The translations under genes and the position numbers were made by a program. Under the pieces are notes generated by a model that saw nothing but the letters and a program-made list of their open reading frames with translations, made no database searches and was not told where the DNA came from. Below, in pieces: positions 12,135 to 24,900 of a stretch of 64,000 nt of DNA (the stretch's first letter is position 1; each line of letters opens with the position of its first letter). Where the stretch lies: positions 33,623,304 through 33,687,303 of the forward strand of contig NC_092671.1 in assembly GCF_964355755.1 (NCBI RefSeq), read 5' to 3'. This DNA comes from Antedon mediterranea (taxonomy: Eukaryota; Echinodermata; Crinoidea; Comatulida; Antedonidae).

Positions 12135-12154
12135 TCAATAAAGAGATTTAATAA

Positions 12155-12394
12155 TATGATCCAAAAGTAGTTGTTGGTCAGAAGAATTAAGTGGAATATA
12201 TATATTCCACAAACTATAATAGAGGATACAGCTCTAGGAAGCCTCTTCGGTCTTATAAAAACCCAAACACACTCTAGCTCTTCGGGTACTACTATTTCAG
12301 GTATTCTGCGCGACAGAAATTCAGAATTAACATATACGGCCACTCCACCACCCTTCCTATGCGTTCTATGACCTCCAGTGGCGCTGTGCAACAC
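12155..12394 (-). mobile_element. LINE A, 5' part: endonuclease segment
   Basis: The minus strand encodes HRKGGGVAVYVNSEF and LPRAVSSIIVCGIYI, the central part of an APE-type LINE endonuclease. A small TA-type duplication shifts the frame after CGIYI; the other frame continues PLNSSDQQLLLDHII. LINE B interrupts it there. The 5' side abuts the start of LINE C, which points the opposite way. Confidence 0.65.
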
Positions 12395-12520
12395 GGCGAC
12401 ACAGCTCGTCTCATTGTCTCACTGTTGTTACTCATTTTTTGACGTTATTTTCGTATATTTGGACTGTATTGTATTGTGGAAGAAGTCATTTGATTTATAC
12501 ATTATGTTGTATGTGAAAGT

Positions 12521-14339
12521 ATGGAACGCCGTTTACGCAACATTTCGATGATATTAATTTTATGACGCGGTATGAGAATGAAATGCATCGATATGAATTG
12601 AATGACGCGATATATGAATGAAATGTTTTGAATTGAATGCTTTGAATTGAATGTTTTGAATGAAATGTTTTGAATAAAATGTTTTGAATGAAATATTTTG
12701 AATGAAATGTTTTGAAAGAAATGTTTTGAATGAAATGTTTGAATTGAATTAAAAAGTCAAACTATTGGTGGCGTATGTCATTCCCGCTCGCGATTTTTTT
12801 CTCAACCTCTTATGCCTAAGCCTGGGTGCGATTTTTTTTTTCGTACATAAGTTGGGGACCCCCTCATGAAACGTCACAAAATATACATGAATAATTCATC
12901 AGTTAAATGTTCTTGTTCCGTGTGCACCCAAGCGTATAGCAACAAGAAGTGAAGTGAGGCCTATCTCCGCGCTGTTGTTGCGGCGTGCGATTTCATAGAA
13001 GAATAGCGGTGTTTTGTGTGGATTGTCGAAATAATCAGCCTTTAGTTTATGATAGTGTTTTTAATATAATTTATTACTAAAGAATTACGTGTTAAAATTA
13101 TAGTTTCTATTAATACTATTAGGCCTAGGCCTAATTATTAGTCTCTAAACATATGTCTATTCTAGTAGAGCTGTGTGTGTGTGTGTGTTATAGGTATGAC
13201 ACAATCCGAGTAATAAGTCAGCAAAATTAAACAATAAACATTACACAAAAATACATTTTTTATTCTCGTGGGTCTAATCTTCCCATCGCATGTGTTCATA
13301 TACGCGCATTTTTAAAGTTCCTTTGAGTACATGCGTTTGATAATAAATAGCAGAATTAAAAAAAATACAGTACACAAATTATACACATTCTTTATTCTTT
13401 TTGTGGGTCTAAGCTTTCTTTGGGCTATGTCCAATGAATTACTACTTAGTTTAATGTCTTGCCTAGCTGTCGATTAGCCTCGACTCGACACATTTTGTGT
13501 GAAGAAGAGTGCGCGAAGGAAATCGCGTGAATTGACTTAGAATCCTAGGCCTACTGTAGAAAGTATCGTATCGCAGTTGTGTAATCGCTTCTTGTTGCTA
13601 TACGCTTGGGTGCACACGGAACAACACATTTAACTGATGAATTATTCATGTTTATTTTGTGACGTTTCATGAGGGGGTCCCCAACTTATGTACGAAAAAA
13701 AAAATCGCAGCCTGGGTACCCTGATCTCCTTTCCACGCTGTCATCAATATGGATCCTTTACAGAGAATCCTAACAGACCTTAAACAGTTGAATGCATATT
13801 TCCATACCCAGATCTGTTAGGATTCTCTGTAAAGGCAGCGTGGAAAGGAGATGAGAGTACCCAGGCTTAAGAGGTTGAAAAAAAAATCGCGAGCGAGAAT
13901 GAAATACGCCGCCAATAGTTTGACTTTTCAATTCAATTCAAACATTTCATTCAAAACATTTCATTCAAAACATTTCATTCAAAACATTTCGTTCAAAACA
14001 TTTCATTCAAAACATTTCATTCAAAACCTTTCATTCAAAACATTTTATTCAAAACATTCAATCCAAAACATTTCATTCAAAACATTTTATTCAAAACATT
14101 TCATTCAAAACATTTCATTCAAAACATTTTATTCAAAACATTTCATTCAAAACATTTCATTCAAAACATTTTATTCAAAACATTTCATTCAAAACATTTC
14201 ATTCAAAATATTCAATTTAAAGCATTTAATTCAAAACATTTCATTCATATATCGCACCATTCAATTCATATCGATGCATTTCATTCACATAACGCGTCAT
14301 AATTCATATCATCGAAATGTTGCGTAAACGGCGTTCCAT
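12521..14339. mobile_element. Foldback element with minisatellite arms
   Basis: The two ends are long inverted copies: ATGGAACGCCGTTTACGCAA at the left and its complement at the right. Each arm holds a run of 12-13 base units (TTTGAATGAAATG on the left, CATTTCATTCAAAA on the right), then text ending in AAGCCTGGGTACCCTGATCTC and its mirror. The arms meet around a small centre near 13781-13812. Flanks GTGAAAGT and ATGAAAGT suggest an 8-base target duplication with one mismatch. No protein is encoded; the long open frame at 13851-14327 is only the minisatellite read as codons. The left arm is interrupted by the MULE-like element. Confidence 0.75.
12828..13708. mobile_element. Non-autonomous MULE-like element, copy 1
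   Basis: 881 bases with inverted ends of at least 120 bases beginning GCGATTTTTTTTTTCG, then ACATAAGTTGGGGACCCCCT. It is flanked by a perfect 9-base duplication AGCCTGGGT (12819-12827 and 13709-13717). Long TIRs with a 9-base duplication are typical of the Mutator/MULE superfamily; the assignment rests on this structure, as no transposase is encoded. The interior has a TAGGCCTA-rich, non-coding core and a short GT run. A closely similar copy lies at 62364-63273. Confidence 0.8.
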
Positions 14340-14588
14340 ATGAAAGTTTTGAAATTTCTGTATTTCTTGCTGATATTTTGGCTGTTCTTACTGTGTGGAT
14401 TGAGTAAGCCGGGCGGTGGAATTGCGTACACGTCATCTGATTTGCATTCCATGGGCGAGAGGTCGATCTCACCGCTATCGGCACACGTTGAATTACCATC
14501 CGAGATACAACGTCGCAGGCCTCGGAAACGGGGCAAGGCTGGTGGGGTCAGGAAGCGACTACAACGAAGGAAATGTAAGCCTTTTATA

Positions 14589-15670
14589 GGGGTGTCACGA
14601 AACCTAAGACCACGAAAGCTAAGACCCCCTAAGACCTAAGATCACGAAAGCTAAGACCCAAGACCTAAGATTACAAATTCTAAGATATACTACAGCTTAA
14701 AAACAATACTTTGTTTATCCATACATAATTTTAAACACAGTAGGTTTCATTTATTACCATAAATATAATTTAATAATACCGCAAAACATAGATAAACTCA
14801 CATTATTTTCGCACGTTGAGTAAATGTATATTTTTTCTTTACAACAAACAAACTTGACGGGTTGTTTGTTGGTATATATTTACTCCAATGTGTTGGTTCA
14901 GAGGATGTTTTTCTTACGCACCTGCCTTTCTTGTATTTTGACTCCAAATTTGTTGACTAACTTTATCCTGAATACCACACTTTAAAATTAGGACTTATAA
15001 GTACTTTCAGAAGGAGAAACACATAATAACAAATAAATAAATCCTTTCCCATCCTGATTTTACAGACGTGTTTCTTTGTATACTGTAATGTAACTCCTCG
15101 AGCTCCCCATGCTCAATGTTTTTGTTTATATGGAGCGCCAAAAGAGCAACAATAATAGTACAAGTATAAAAAAGAAAGAAAACGAAAAAAAAAAAACTTA
15201 TCATAGTTTTTAAGTTAAAATTTATTTGCCAGTATTTATTTCTTCGTACTTGCATGATTATACTATTATCATTACAATTTTAATTTTACATTGTTCCATC
15301 CACACTGTAGATGGACTCCACAGAGTTTTCAGCCCTCTATATAATTTTTGCTCTTTTGACGTTCCATAGAAACAAAAAAATTGAACATGGGGTAGGCCTA
15401 CTTCTAGTGTGCTGTAGGCTAGTCATTTTGTGTGCGAGAAAAACGTCTGTAAAATCATCAATTTAAAAATGTATTTGTTACTTTTTATGTGATTCTTTTT
15501 CATGAAAGTGCCAATTCTAAGGTGTGGTATTCGGAATAAATGTTGGGAGTTAAAATACAAGGCAGGTGCGAAAGATAAATATTTGTAATCTTAGGTCTTG
15601 GGTCTTAGCTTTCATGACCTTAGGTCTTAGGGGGTCTTAGCTTTCGTGGTCTTAGGTTTCGTGACACCCC
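14589..15670. mobile_element. hAT-like MITE with 8-base target duplication
   Basis: The ends GGGGTGTCACGAAACCTAAG and its complement form TIRs of about 90 bases made of repeated CGAAAGCTAAGAC / CCTAAGAC words. A perfect 8-base duplication CTTTTATA flanks it (14581-14588 and 15671-15678), as in the hAT superfamily. There is no transposase. Removing the element and one duplication copy restores the LINE C frame exactly (KPFI followed by PSLIFGN), which fixes both boundaries. Confidence 0.8.
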
Positions 15671-15773
15671 CTTTTATACCATCTTTAATATTTGGAAACG
15701 TTAGATCTTTGAATAACAAAGTCGATTTACTCAGAGCAAACGTCGAACACTTCAGGATTTTAGGAATGCCAGC

Positions 15774-16454
15774 TTACTTGCATTCACGGAAACCCACCTG
15801 AGCGATAAGCATAGTGATCAACATATTCAAGTAGTTCGCTTTAAATCTGGGAATCGTACAGCCGAAGCGAAAAAAGATGGCGGTGGTGGTCTTTGCCTCT
15901 ACATTAATGAGAAATACTGTCATCAAAATAATTCTACGCTTAAGCTTCATAAATGTACGCCACACTCGGAAGTGCTAGTTGTTGGTATTCGCCTCTACTA
16001 TCTTCCGAGAGAGTTCTCGCATGTTATCAATGTTATGGTATACATACCTAACAAACAGCTTGAAAAGCCTGCTATAAATGAGATCGCAGAAATAATCGAA
16101 GGTATTGAGTGTAGTCACCCTGAGGCGCTTGTAATTATCAATGGTGATTTCAACAGATGCAAGCTCAAGAAAACAACGGCCACTTATTATCAGCATGTTA
16201 CATGTAAAACGAGGGACAACGCGATTCTTGATTTATGCTACTCAAGTGTGAAGGATGCCTATATTTCGACCCCATTACCGAACTTGGGCAAATCTGATCA
16301 TAATTTGATTTTACTCAGTCCCAAATATCGCCCGTTAAATAAGACCTGCCAACCAACAATTATTAATGTACGTAAATGGTCTCCTGAAGCCGAGGAAGCC
16401 CCGAGGAATTTGAATCTACCGATTGGGATATTTTTACGGAGAATGAAGATTTGA
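15774..16454 (+). pseudogene. LINE C endonuclease domain
   Basis: Open text from 15774 gives LAFTETHLSD, then DGGGGLCLYINEKY, YLPREFSHVINVMVYIP, VIINGDFNRCKL, NAILDLCYSSV and GKSDHNLILL, the ordered motifs of an APE-type LINE endonuclease (E of TETHL, D/N of GDFN, D and H of SDH). It nicks target DNA before reverse transcription in this class. Frameshifts near 15770 and 16400 break it from its neighbours; 16451-16717 holds the linker (CVPVKKVKIYPNNKPW). Confidence 0.8.
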
Positions 16455-16713
16455 ATAGTATTACTTATGCAGTGAGCTCATACATAAACTTTTGTATTGA
16501 TAAATGCGTTCCAGTTAAAAAAGTGAAAATCTACCCTAATAACAAGCCATGGATCATGAAAGGCGTTAAATTACTGTTGTGTGAGAAACGTAGAGCTTTT
16601 AAGATGGGCGACTCTAATCGTATGAAAATATTGACTAGAGAGATTAAATCTGAAATAATGAAACAGAAGAACATTTATAGGAAAAAGTTGAACATAACTT
16701 CAGGTCTAATAAT

Positions 16714-18264
16714 ATGAAACAAGTTTGGCAGGGTATGAAACTTATGAGTGGTTACACAAACGGTGGTAATACACCCACCTCGATTCCGATTGTTACTGTG
16801 CAATATGTTAATGAGTTAAATGAATTTTATAACCGTTTTAATGTTCATGATTTAAAAAAAGAAAGAAAGGCTCTATTTAGCTCGTGTCGGGTGACTGAAG
16901 ATGATCCCAAATTTAGTATAAGCATTTCTGATGTACATAACGAATTCATGAAACTCAATTCATCGAAGGCTGCTGGGCTGGATAGAATCCCACCACGAGT
17001 ACTTAAGGTCTGCTCTCCTAACCTTGATGGTATATTTACATTTATTTTCAATATGTGTCTTTCTTATCATGCGTTCCCGGATATTTGGAAACTTTCATGC
17101 ATTATACCGGTACCTAAGAAACCTAAGATTAACAGCATGAATGATTTGAGACCCGTCGCACTCACGTCTGTCGCGATGAAAATATTGGAACGTATTATTT
17201 TAAAAATTATGAAACCTTATGCTGAAAAAGTGTTAGACCCGTTGCAATTTGCTTACCGATCACTCCGTAGTACCAGTGATGCGATATATTTTAAATTACA
17301 TAAATTGTATTCACATCTAGATAATGTAAAGAAAGGCCACTCGGCACGTGTTATGTATTTTGATTTTCAGTCTGCGTTTAATACCATACAACCCCATATC
17401 CTAGCAGACAAAATGTTGAATATGGAGTTTCCCCGTCCGATTGTTCGTTTAGTTTTAAATTTAATTTGTGATAGAAAACAATTTGTTAATATTAATGGTG
17501 TTAAGTCAGAAATCGTAACCTCTGACACCGGTGTTCCTCAGGGTACTGTCAACGCACCTAAATTATATTCCTTGTATACGGCCGATTACAGATCTTTAAA
17601 TGATGAGCTTTGCCCCGTTGTTAAATTCGCTGATGACACTTGTACTATTGGTCTCATAGTTTCAAACAATGATGAACATTATCGTAGCGAAATACAAATA
17701 TTTGTTAAATTTTGTGACGATAATTATCTCCAAATAAATGCATGGAAAACAAAGGAGATGATCATTGATTTTAGGACTAAACATAAATTAAATTTTCAAC
17801 CAATCACTATCAAAGGTAAAGAAATTGAAATTGTTGACCAGTACAAGTATCTAGGTATTGTTTTCAATGATAAACTGAGTTGGGGAGACCATATAGACTT
17901 CATCAGCAAAAAATGTAATCCCAGAATGTATTGTATGAGAACTTTATATAAATTTAACTCCTGTGATTTGATGTTACTTTCGTTCTATAGTTCCGTTATA
18001 TGTAGTGTTTGGACGTACTGCCTCTCCTGTTGGGCTGGTAATGTTACCGGAGGGAATAAAGGACGCCTTGAAACTTTCATCCGTCGGGCTGGTAAAATGA
18101 TTGGTCTGGAACTGCCTTCCATTACCGATGTGCACCTAGAACACCTCCAGAAAGATTTTGAACGCATTGAGTCGGATGTCTCTCATCCTCTGCACAAAGT
18201 GATCATAGACCAACTTAATCCAAGTGTTAGATTGAGGTTCCTCAGTGTGAAAACAAATCGATAA
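16714..18264 (+). CDS. Reverse transcriptase of LINE C
   Basis: 516 codons with LRPVALTSVAMKILERI, FAYRSLRSTSDAI, RVMYFDFQSAFNTI (first catalytic Asp), TGVPQGTVNAP, VVKFADDTCTIG (FADD pair) and a C-terminal segment QYKYLGIVFNDKLSWGDHI plus ASHPLH-like text. This is a non-LTR reverse transcriptase of the CR1/L2 kind that is common in fish and invertebrates. The polymerase frame itself is open, but upstream frameshifts make the element inactive. Confidence 0.85.
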   Translation: MKQVWQGMKLMSGYTNGGNTPTSIPIVTVQYVNELNEFYNRFNVHDLKKERKALFSSCRVTEDDPKFSISISDVHNEFMKLNSSKAAGLDRIPPRVLKVCSPNLDGIFTFIFNMCLSYHAFPDIWKLSCIIPVPKKPKINSMNDLRPVALTSVAMKILERIILKIMKPYAEKVLDPLQFAYRSLRSTSDAIYFKLHKLYSHLDNVKKGHSARVMYFDFQSAFNTIQPHILADKMLNMEFPRPIVRLVLNLICDRKQFVNINGVKSEIVTSDTGVPQGTVNAPKLYSLYTADYRSLNDELCPVVKFADDTCTIGLIVSNNDEHYRSEIQIFVKFCDDNYLQINAWKTKEMIIDFRTKHKLNFQPITIKGKEIEIVDQYKYLGIVFNDKLSWGDHIDFISKKCNPRMYCMRTLYKFNSCDLMLLSFYSSVICSVWTYCLSCWAGNVTGGNKGRLETFIRRAGKMIGLELPSITDVHLEHLQKDFERIESDVSHPLHKVIIDQLNPSVRLRFLSVKTNR

Positions 18265-18462
18265 TGCCAAATCCTTTATTCCCTCCGGTATCATCCAGTA
18301 CAATAGAAAGTCAAGAAGATAATTTAATCTTGTATTTTTGATGTTTTTATATGAATGGTTTTATGCTATATTTGTTTTTATTGTGTTTTCTTGTTATTAT
18401 GACGAGCAATGAATTTCCTTTTTGAGGATCAATAAAAGTTATCTTATCTTATCTTATCTTAT

Positions 18463-18918
18463 GATAGGTATAAATATTGAAGTTGTTAATCATCAGTGCA
18501 TCATCTGTTATTTGCGGTGTTTGCCAAGTCTCTGTGACAACTGCTAAATCAATACAATTTTGAAGTAGAAGAATTTTGAAGTAAAAACATTATATTTTTG
18601 TAAGTGACGTCACACCCGTCGTAAATTTAACATTAAATGATAGTAATCTTCCTTTCTTGAAATCTGATCTAGTTTCAGACAAGACAGACAAGACAATGTA
18701 TTTTTATGACTTCTTCGATACTCATGTGATGCTAATAATATACTTTTTGTAGGTAAGGATGCAGAAAACATGAATTATTCATTAGTTGTATATATATCCG
18801 TTACCTTATTGAACATGTATTAGGTGTGACATTGCACCGGGAGTAGCAGTTGTTGTTTATATAACAATGCTACTAATACAACACTTGCCGACAGTCGCAT
18901 CCGTACTAATCCAACGCT
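18463..18918. other. Gap between LINE C and the SLC22-like gene
   Basis: No gene or repeat boundary was recognised. By position it should include the 5' flank of the transporter gene. Confidence 0.4.
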
Positions 18919-21900
18919 ATGAAGGTTGATAACGTCTTTAAATACATTGGTGAATATGGTCAATATCACAAACTGGTGACATTGTCCATATGCTGTCTTG
19001 TATTTTCCAATTCGTTTGTTAACATATCAACCGTGTTTATCGGTGGAACTATGGATCACCATTGCAAGCATCCAGATACAGCGAATTGCAGCGAGCTCTA
19101 TTTCGGTGACTGCTGGAATAGAAACGATAGCATGATAAGACTGCCACCAGACGATGAGGGCACGCTATTCATTAACGAAACACAATGTAGAATGTATGCA
19201 AATGATAATACTGTACGACTAAACTGATTGATTGTGAAAATGGATGGGCCTACGATCGATCACGGTATGATTCCACTATTGTGTCTGAGGTAAGATTGTT
19301 TATTGTTTATTCATCAAGATGTGACCCCTGACACCAAACTTAAGGACTACCTTGGCGAGTTAGTTATCCACACGACACACGCCACGTGCACGTAGGTTAT
19401 AAAACATGCAGACAAAAAAACAATTATACCATTTGAAGCTAAAGAAAATGCCCTTAGTGTCATTAAGACATGAAGACAATATGTTTTTGCGTGTTGAATA
19501 TTTGAGATATATTTTATATAATACAGTTAACAGTATATACTGTATACTTACTACATAGAGTGTAGCATCTATATATAAATTATGGTTAATTCTGACATAG
19601 GCGAGCACAATGCAAAAACTTCGGTACAAATCTCCGCCTTGGATATCTACCTTATCTATCTGAGATGTACCGCAAAACGTAGATTTGATAACATTAGTGT
19701 TCACAGCGACGCTATTGTTCCATATTTCTATCTTAGGAAGATATTATAAAGAGTTTTTAACAGAATTTATGATTTCAACATTAGATTTTTATCTCAATTT
19801 CAATTCTTCCCGGTCAAAGTAATTTCTGGGTTTAAGATAAGTTCACCTTGCAACAACCTGGTTTCAAATATTTTCTCTCTTTTATACACAAGGGAGCAGT
19901 TAAAATAATAGATTTGACCCTAAAGGTGACTGGAAACAGGCACTTTCCATCAAGCAATACAGTGTCCCTTTGGAAGACGAAAAAAAATCAGATATAGTAG
20001 GACTGGAGCTTTAATCATAGCCATTTAAGTTTTTTGTTTATTTTAAAACATACCGCGCGTGTGTGAAGGTACCGTAGTTAATAATAATTAATAAAGATCA
20101 AATTAAATATACGCCATAAAGAATCAGAATATATTGTGGGGAATAGTATTATAAAATTACATAGGGAGATTTGATGATAAGACATTTTTCGAGTGAAATC
20201 CCGATAGCTGAGTTTTGTTGAGTAAGCTTGCAGGAATAACTGTAGGCTATCTTTCTGTGTCCCGTTAGGACCGAGATGTCTGCCCATGTTGCAAGCCGTA
20301 ATATCTTCTTTCTTGGGCCCACTCTGTCACGGCAGTTAGTTTCAAAAGATGATTAAATTAAATAATGTATTAATAATTATTAGGATGGTATTCATTTGAA
20401 TAAACGCCTCTCCAATAAAACATCACTTTGAATAATAACCCCCTCCTCACCCAACTATCTAATAAACGTCCATCCACATATTTATAATAACACAATTATA
20501 CTATTTGTAGTAGAATTCACCGCACTGTTATCTAAAATTTACCAAGCATTTGTTCTTCTTTTTTAGCACTTTTCATATCTATTAGAGGATTTCATTTGAT
20601 TATAAATGTTACCATATTATTCAAACTAAAAAAATTAACATATATCCCTCGAATAATCACCTCCCTCAAATGACCTCCGCCTCCCCAAAGGGCCCTATCA
20701 AACAATAAAAACTATACTTTAAAATGTTATTAATCATCTAAAACACTGTAAAACAAAGTAGTTTAGTTTTACGAATGTCAAGCATTTTCAATAATGGTAA
20801 CCGACAGAAAACGTATAAGGAGAACATTATCATTCCGAGAACCATCGTCTACACTTCCTAGAGGGGGAGCGAGCGAAGCGAGCTAACCCTCTAGTATGTG
20901 AAATTAAGGCAACCGCCTTTTATTCAAATGTTCAACATGAAGATTGCTATTTCTATAAAAAAAATTGTCTGAGCAACAACATTATAAACATGTTAAATAA
21001 ATTCGGATTACGTAGATATGCGCGCGATTTAACTGTGATGAACTATGATGCAAAATATGAAAATCCGACTTGTATAAATAACACTCACAATGAACGTGTT
21101 AAATAGCCTGTAGATAAATAATTGACCCAAATTAAAATGTCAACATTTCCTTTGAACAATAATTATAATATTATCACTAAATGCTGGTATAAATATGAAG
21201 CAAAACTTAAATACTTACTGGTTACTGCTTAATTTGTCCAATATCATTAATTATTAAAAAGTTTAATTTACATATCCTTAATTACAATAAAGCATTTTAT
21301 CGTCATATTATCATATTGTTCTGTTTGTCGTAGTTATGGAGCTTGTATAGGGAATGATCAGTAGTATCTTTATTATTTAATTAGCTGTCTTCTATGTATA
21401 TATCATATAATTACATCAATCGATATTTAACAATATATTATAATACTTATTAAACAATAACAGATTATTAACATAATAAAATAAGCCATTAGCATTTACC
21501 TTTAAAGTAGAAATTAAAAATATGTGCATAAAGAAAGTTACAATGACAGTCAATAATAATGTTTGGTGTGTAGATAGATTTTTTTTTGGAAAAGAAGAGA
21601 ACACAAAACTGTTTAATTTTAATTGAACATTTCTATCTTTTGTAATTTTTTTTATACTATATTTTATTGTATTTTGATATCGTACCTATCACAGTGACGT
21701 AACGTTGTTCTGTGACTTTGAATATGACGTGTAGGTGCCAATAGATTTACAACTTACACGTAGTGAATTCGTATCTCGCGAATGCTTCGGGCGTGAATTC
21801 ACTCCATGTTGCTTCATATACAAATTTGGCTAGTTTTGCGCTATTTGACGCTTGACGCGTGTCGCTTCGCACGTGTATGTTTGTGAGTGTGCACTGTCAA

Positions 21901-24900
21901 AAATAATATGCATTTTATTTTCACAGTTTGACCTGGTGTGTGAAGACAGTTATATGGTGTCATTGGCGTCATCATTGTACATAGCAAGATTTTTCTTTGG
22001 TTCGATTTTATTTGGACTTCTTTGTGATTGGTAAGTTAAAAAAAATGAAAGTAGGTACCTTAATTATATAGTGAAAACGATCCCATATTGTATTTAGTAT
22101 TGCTTTGTCATGGTTGGCGCTTCATATATTTTTTCAATAATTCCGATATTTGATGGATGTAATAATAATTCATTCATTTCATTGCATATTATCATATTTT
22201 ATAAATTACAATTTTTAGTCTTGGAAGAAAAAATGGAGTGTTTTTAGCATTTTCACTGGTTTTATCATTAACGGTGTTATGCAGTCTTTCGAAATCATAT
22301 GTTATGTATGTTATTTTCCGATTCCTGAACGGCATATCTGAGGTTGGCTTATATGTTTCAGTCTTCACATACGGTAGGAATAATACTATTATTTCATAAA
22401 CATCATTAATACTTTGAATCGTTGCAAGAACAAGAAAGTATTTATACATAGAACACAAATACAAAAATGCTGCATTTCAACATTATTGCTATATTTCGGA
22501 TCTGAAGAAATGGATAAATTATCTTAAAATGTTAAATATTGTTTTCTCTGTGATATTTTCAGTTACCGAATTAGTTGCATTAGTCTACCATTGCGTCGAG
22601 CTATTGGTGCTTGGGCATAATGATGTTAGCTCCGATTTCTTACTTCATTAGATCATGGGACAAGCTTCTCATGACTTTCGGCATTTCCCAGTCCCCTCTG
22701 TTGTTGCTTTACTTGTAAGAACCAATTATAATTGTATTTCATGAATTAAAAATGGAAAGTGAAAGAGTAAATAAATATTGTGAGTGTTAATATCATCCCA
22801 ACATTTATATATTCAATCTTATTAACCCACGTTCTGGAGATTTTGTAACACATTATGCTTATCGTGTCTTTGGTTTGAATAAGATATGTTTCATTCATAG
22901 AGGAATACACACAAGAACAATGATAGAAACGGAGTTGGTTATTAAATACAACTCTGAAAAAAACTGAAGACTTAAGCAATCTAACACCATGAAACCGAGC
23001 TCGCCTTGTCAAGATAGGAACTCGTAACAGTCCTTTGATCTTATGCCTGGCTGCGACAGTACTAGTACTAGTACATATTCTCCGTTGCGCGCGGTGTCTG
23101 TTAAAGGGCGTGGAACTGATCGTGTCGCAGATAAACCTTTCGATCTCCACCCTGTTAGATTGCCTAGGTTTAAGTACTGCGTCTTGTGATTATTTTTCTT
23201 AGTGGATTCGCTGTTGGTTATCGTTGCCAATTTTCTATAAATATATAAGAAAATAAATGGTCGAATAATAATTGATATTGTAATATTTATTTGGTGGCTG
23301 GTAGATAATCTAATACAGATAATTTTAGTTAGTTAGTTTTTTAATAATTAGTTTGATCGTTGTTACAGTTTTGTTCCAGAGTCACCACGGTGGCTTCTTG
23401 TTAAAGGCCGAAGTGAATAAGCAAAGCTTGTTGTAAAAAAAATTGGAAGGAAAAAAGCTGGGGTTTTACCAGATGACATATTGGACAATTTAGAAGTTGG
23501 AAATGTAAGCTGAAATATTTATATTTGTTCCACGGGAATGGTTTCCCGATTGTGGTTGATGCTCATGGTTATGTTTCAACAGCGAGTCACTAGGCATAAT
23601 TTATTTTCGTTTGAATAAAAAAAAAGTTATTAAAAAAGTGACGTAAAATTGATTTCTTTAATAAAGGATTCAAGTGAAAGTAGCAAGACAAGCCCAATGA
23701 TCATAATTCGATATCCACAGATGAGAAGGAAAGCGGTTTACATCACATATAGTTGGTACGACACATGCATGGTTTTATTTTTGTATTTCTCATTTGATTA
23801 TTAGTGAAGTGAATGACATTTGTATGTTACTAAGTGATATTACTAACTGATAATAATGTTCTCACAGATCACATAATACTAATTAATTGTGATTGGACCA
23901 ATGTTTAAATAGGTTTGCCGTTAACCTTGCTTACTATGGTTCAACATATGTGTTGAGGGTCTAAACGTCGACGTATACATTGGAACTTTCTTAAGTGGTT
24001 TTACCGAGTTGTTGGCCTACCTGTTCGCCTGGTTCATTATTCAGAAGCTCGGCAGACGATGTTCACTAGCAGGCACCCTTGTCACAGGTGGTTCTGCCTG
24101 TTTCATCAATATATGGATTCTTTGTACACCTGATTCACATGGTCAATTGAGTAACTTTGTGACGTACCAGGGTGCATTATGTAACTAAAGTAGAGTTAAA
24201 CTGTGAGATTGCCACTGTTTGAGAGGGTTGTAACTAAAGACTGTTCATTTATGGTTCACACGACTGGATTCGAAAATTATACTGAGAATAAATTAACAGT
24301 TGATTTTACAAGCTCTGTTTCGGAAATTATTGAGTGGTATATAATCGAGCATAATGGTAATATACTGAGAGTAATCATATATTCTGTTATATAATAATTA
24401 GTATTATTACAAAGGTAATTTTAACAATATAAATTGTATTTTTCTGGTCGACATCGAATATTCAATATGAATTATTTGGGCAACGTGTAATATAATAATA
24501 CATTTGACCTGTGCATATTCAGCAATACAACTCTTAGGATATCTTTGGCAATGATTGGAAATTTTTTTGTTACAGCTGCATTTTCAATTGTTTACATATA
24601 TACTGTAGAACTTTTCCCAACGAACATGAGGCAAGTTATATACATCGATTCTCACAATGTAGATAAGTTCGTAAAATAACGTTTTTCTTTACTACACACA
24701 TTTTGATAACACTAGTCCAAAATGACTGTTCAAAATTTAGTATTTTACTATTAAATCTATTAATATTGATACATTATTATATTTTTGTTATTGTCAGTCC
24801 AATTTGGGTTTCTTTATGTTATTTAAAACATAATTGATACACAGTAAACTCATCTGAAGTACAACATGACTTTATGTGTTTACACAGGAGCACCGGCTTA

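Larger units (their letters stand above)
9578..12154 (-). mobile_element. LINE B (CR1/jockey group), inserted into LINE A, 5'-truncated
   Basis: On the minus strand the element runs from the end of an endonuclease (LIDHFYTNIIDTK, DISDHLPIF) through a linker and a long reverse transcriptase to a 3' untranslated stretch and a (TTGAAC)n tail at about 9578-9600. Such short tandem 3' tails are usual for this group. It interrupts LINE A between its DHII and HPDAGFIIMGDLN segments. The 5' boundary (about 12140-12180) is not exact and I see no clear target duplication. The endonuclease N-terminus is missing, so the copy is 5'-truncated. Confidence 0.8.
12395..18462 (+). mobile_element. LINE C (CR1/L2-like) carrying a foldback element and a hAT-like MITE
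   Basis: A plus-strand non-LTR retrotransposon. Its 5' region is split by the foldback element (12521-14339) and its coding part by a MITE (14589-15670). After the foldback a leader frame includes KPGGGIAYTSSDLHSMG and a basic RRRPRKRGKAGGVRKRLQRR stretch. Across the MITE the frame resumes as PSLIFGNVRSLNNK, the start of the endonuclease. The endonuclease, linker and polymerase follow with frameshifts near 15770, 16400 and 16710. The 3' end is AATAAAAGT followed by (TATCT)n at about 18433-18462. The 5' start is only approximate. Confidence 0.75.

Noticed and set aside
13851-14327. 158-codon frame of repeated HSKHFIQNISFKTF text
   Set aside because: It is the foldback arm minisatellite read as codons.
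15007-15255. Minus-strand frame inside the hAT-like MITE as a transposase
   Set aside because: Only 82 codons, low complexity, no hAT motif.
20855-20895. CTAGAGGG...GAGCGAAGCGAGC...CCCTCTAG palindrome as a fifth Helitron end
   Set aside because: The loop resembles the Helitron hairpins, but no TCTATATATAAA-type body lies next to it.
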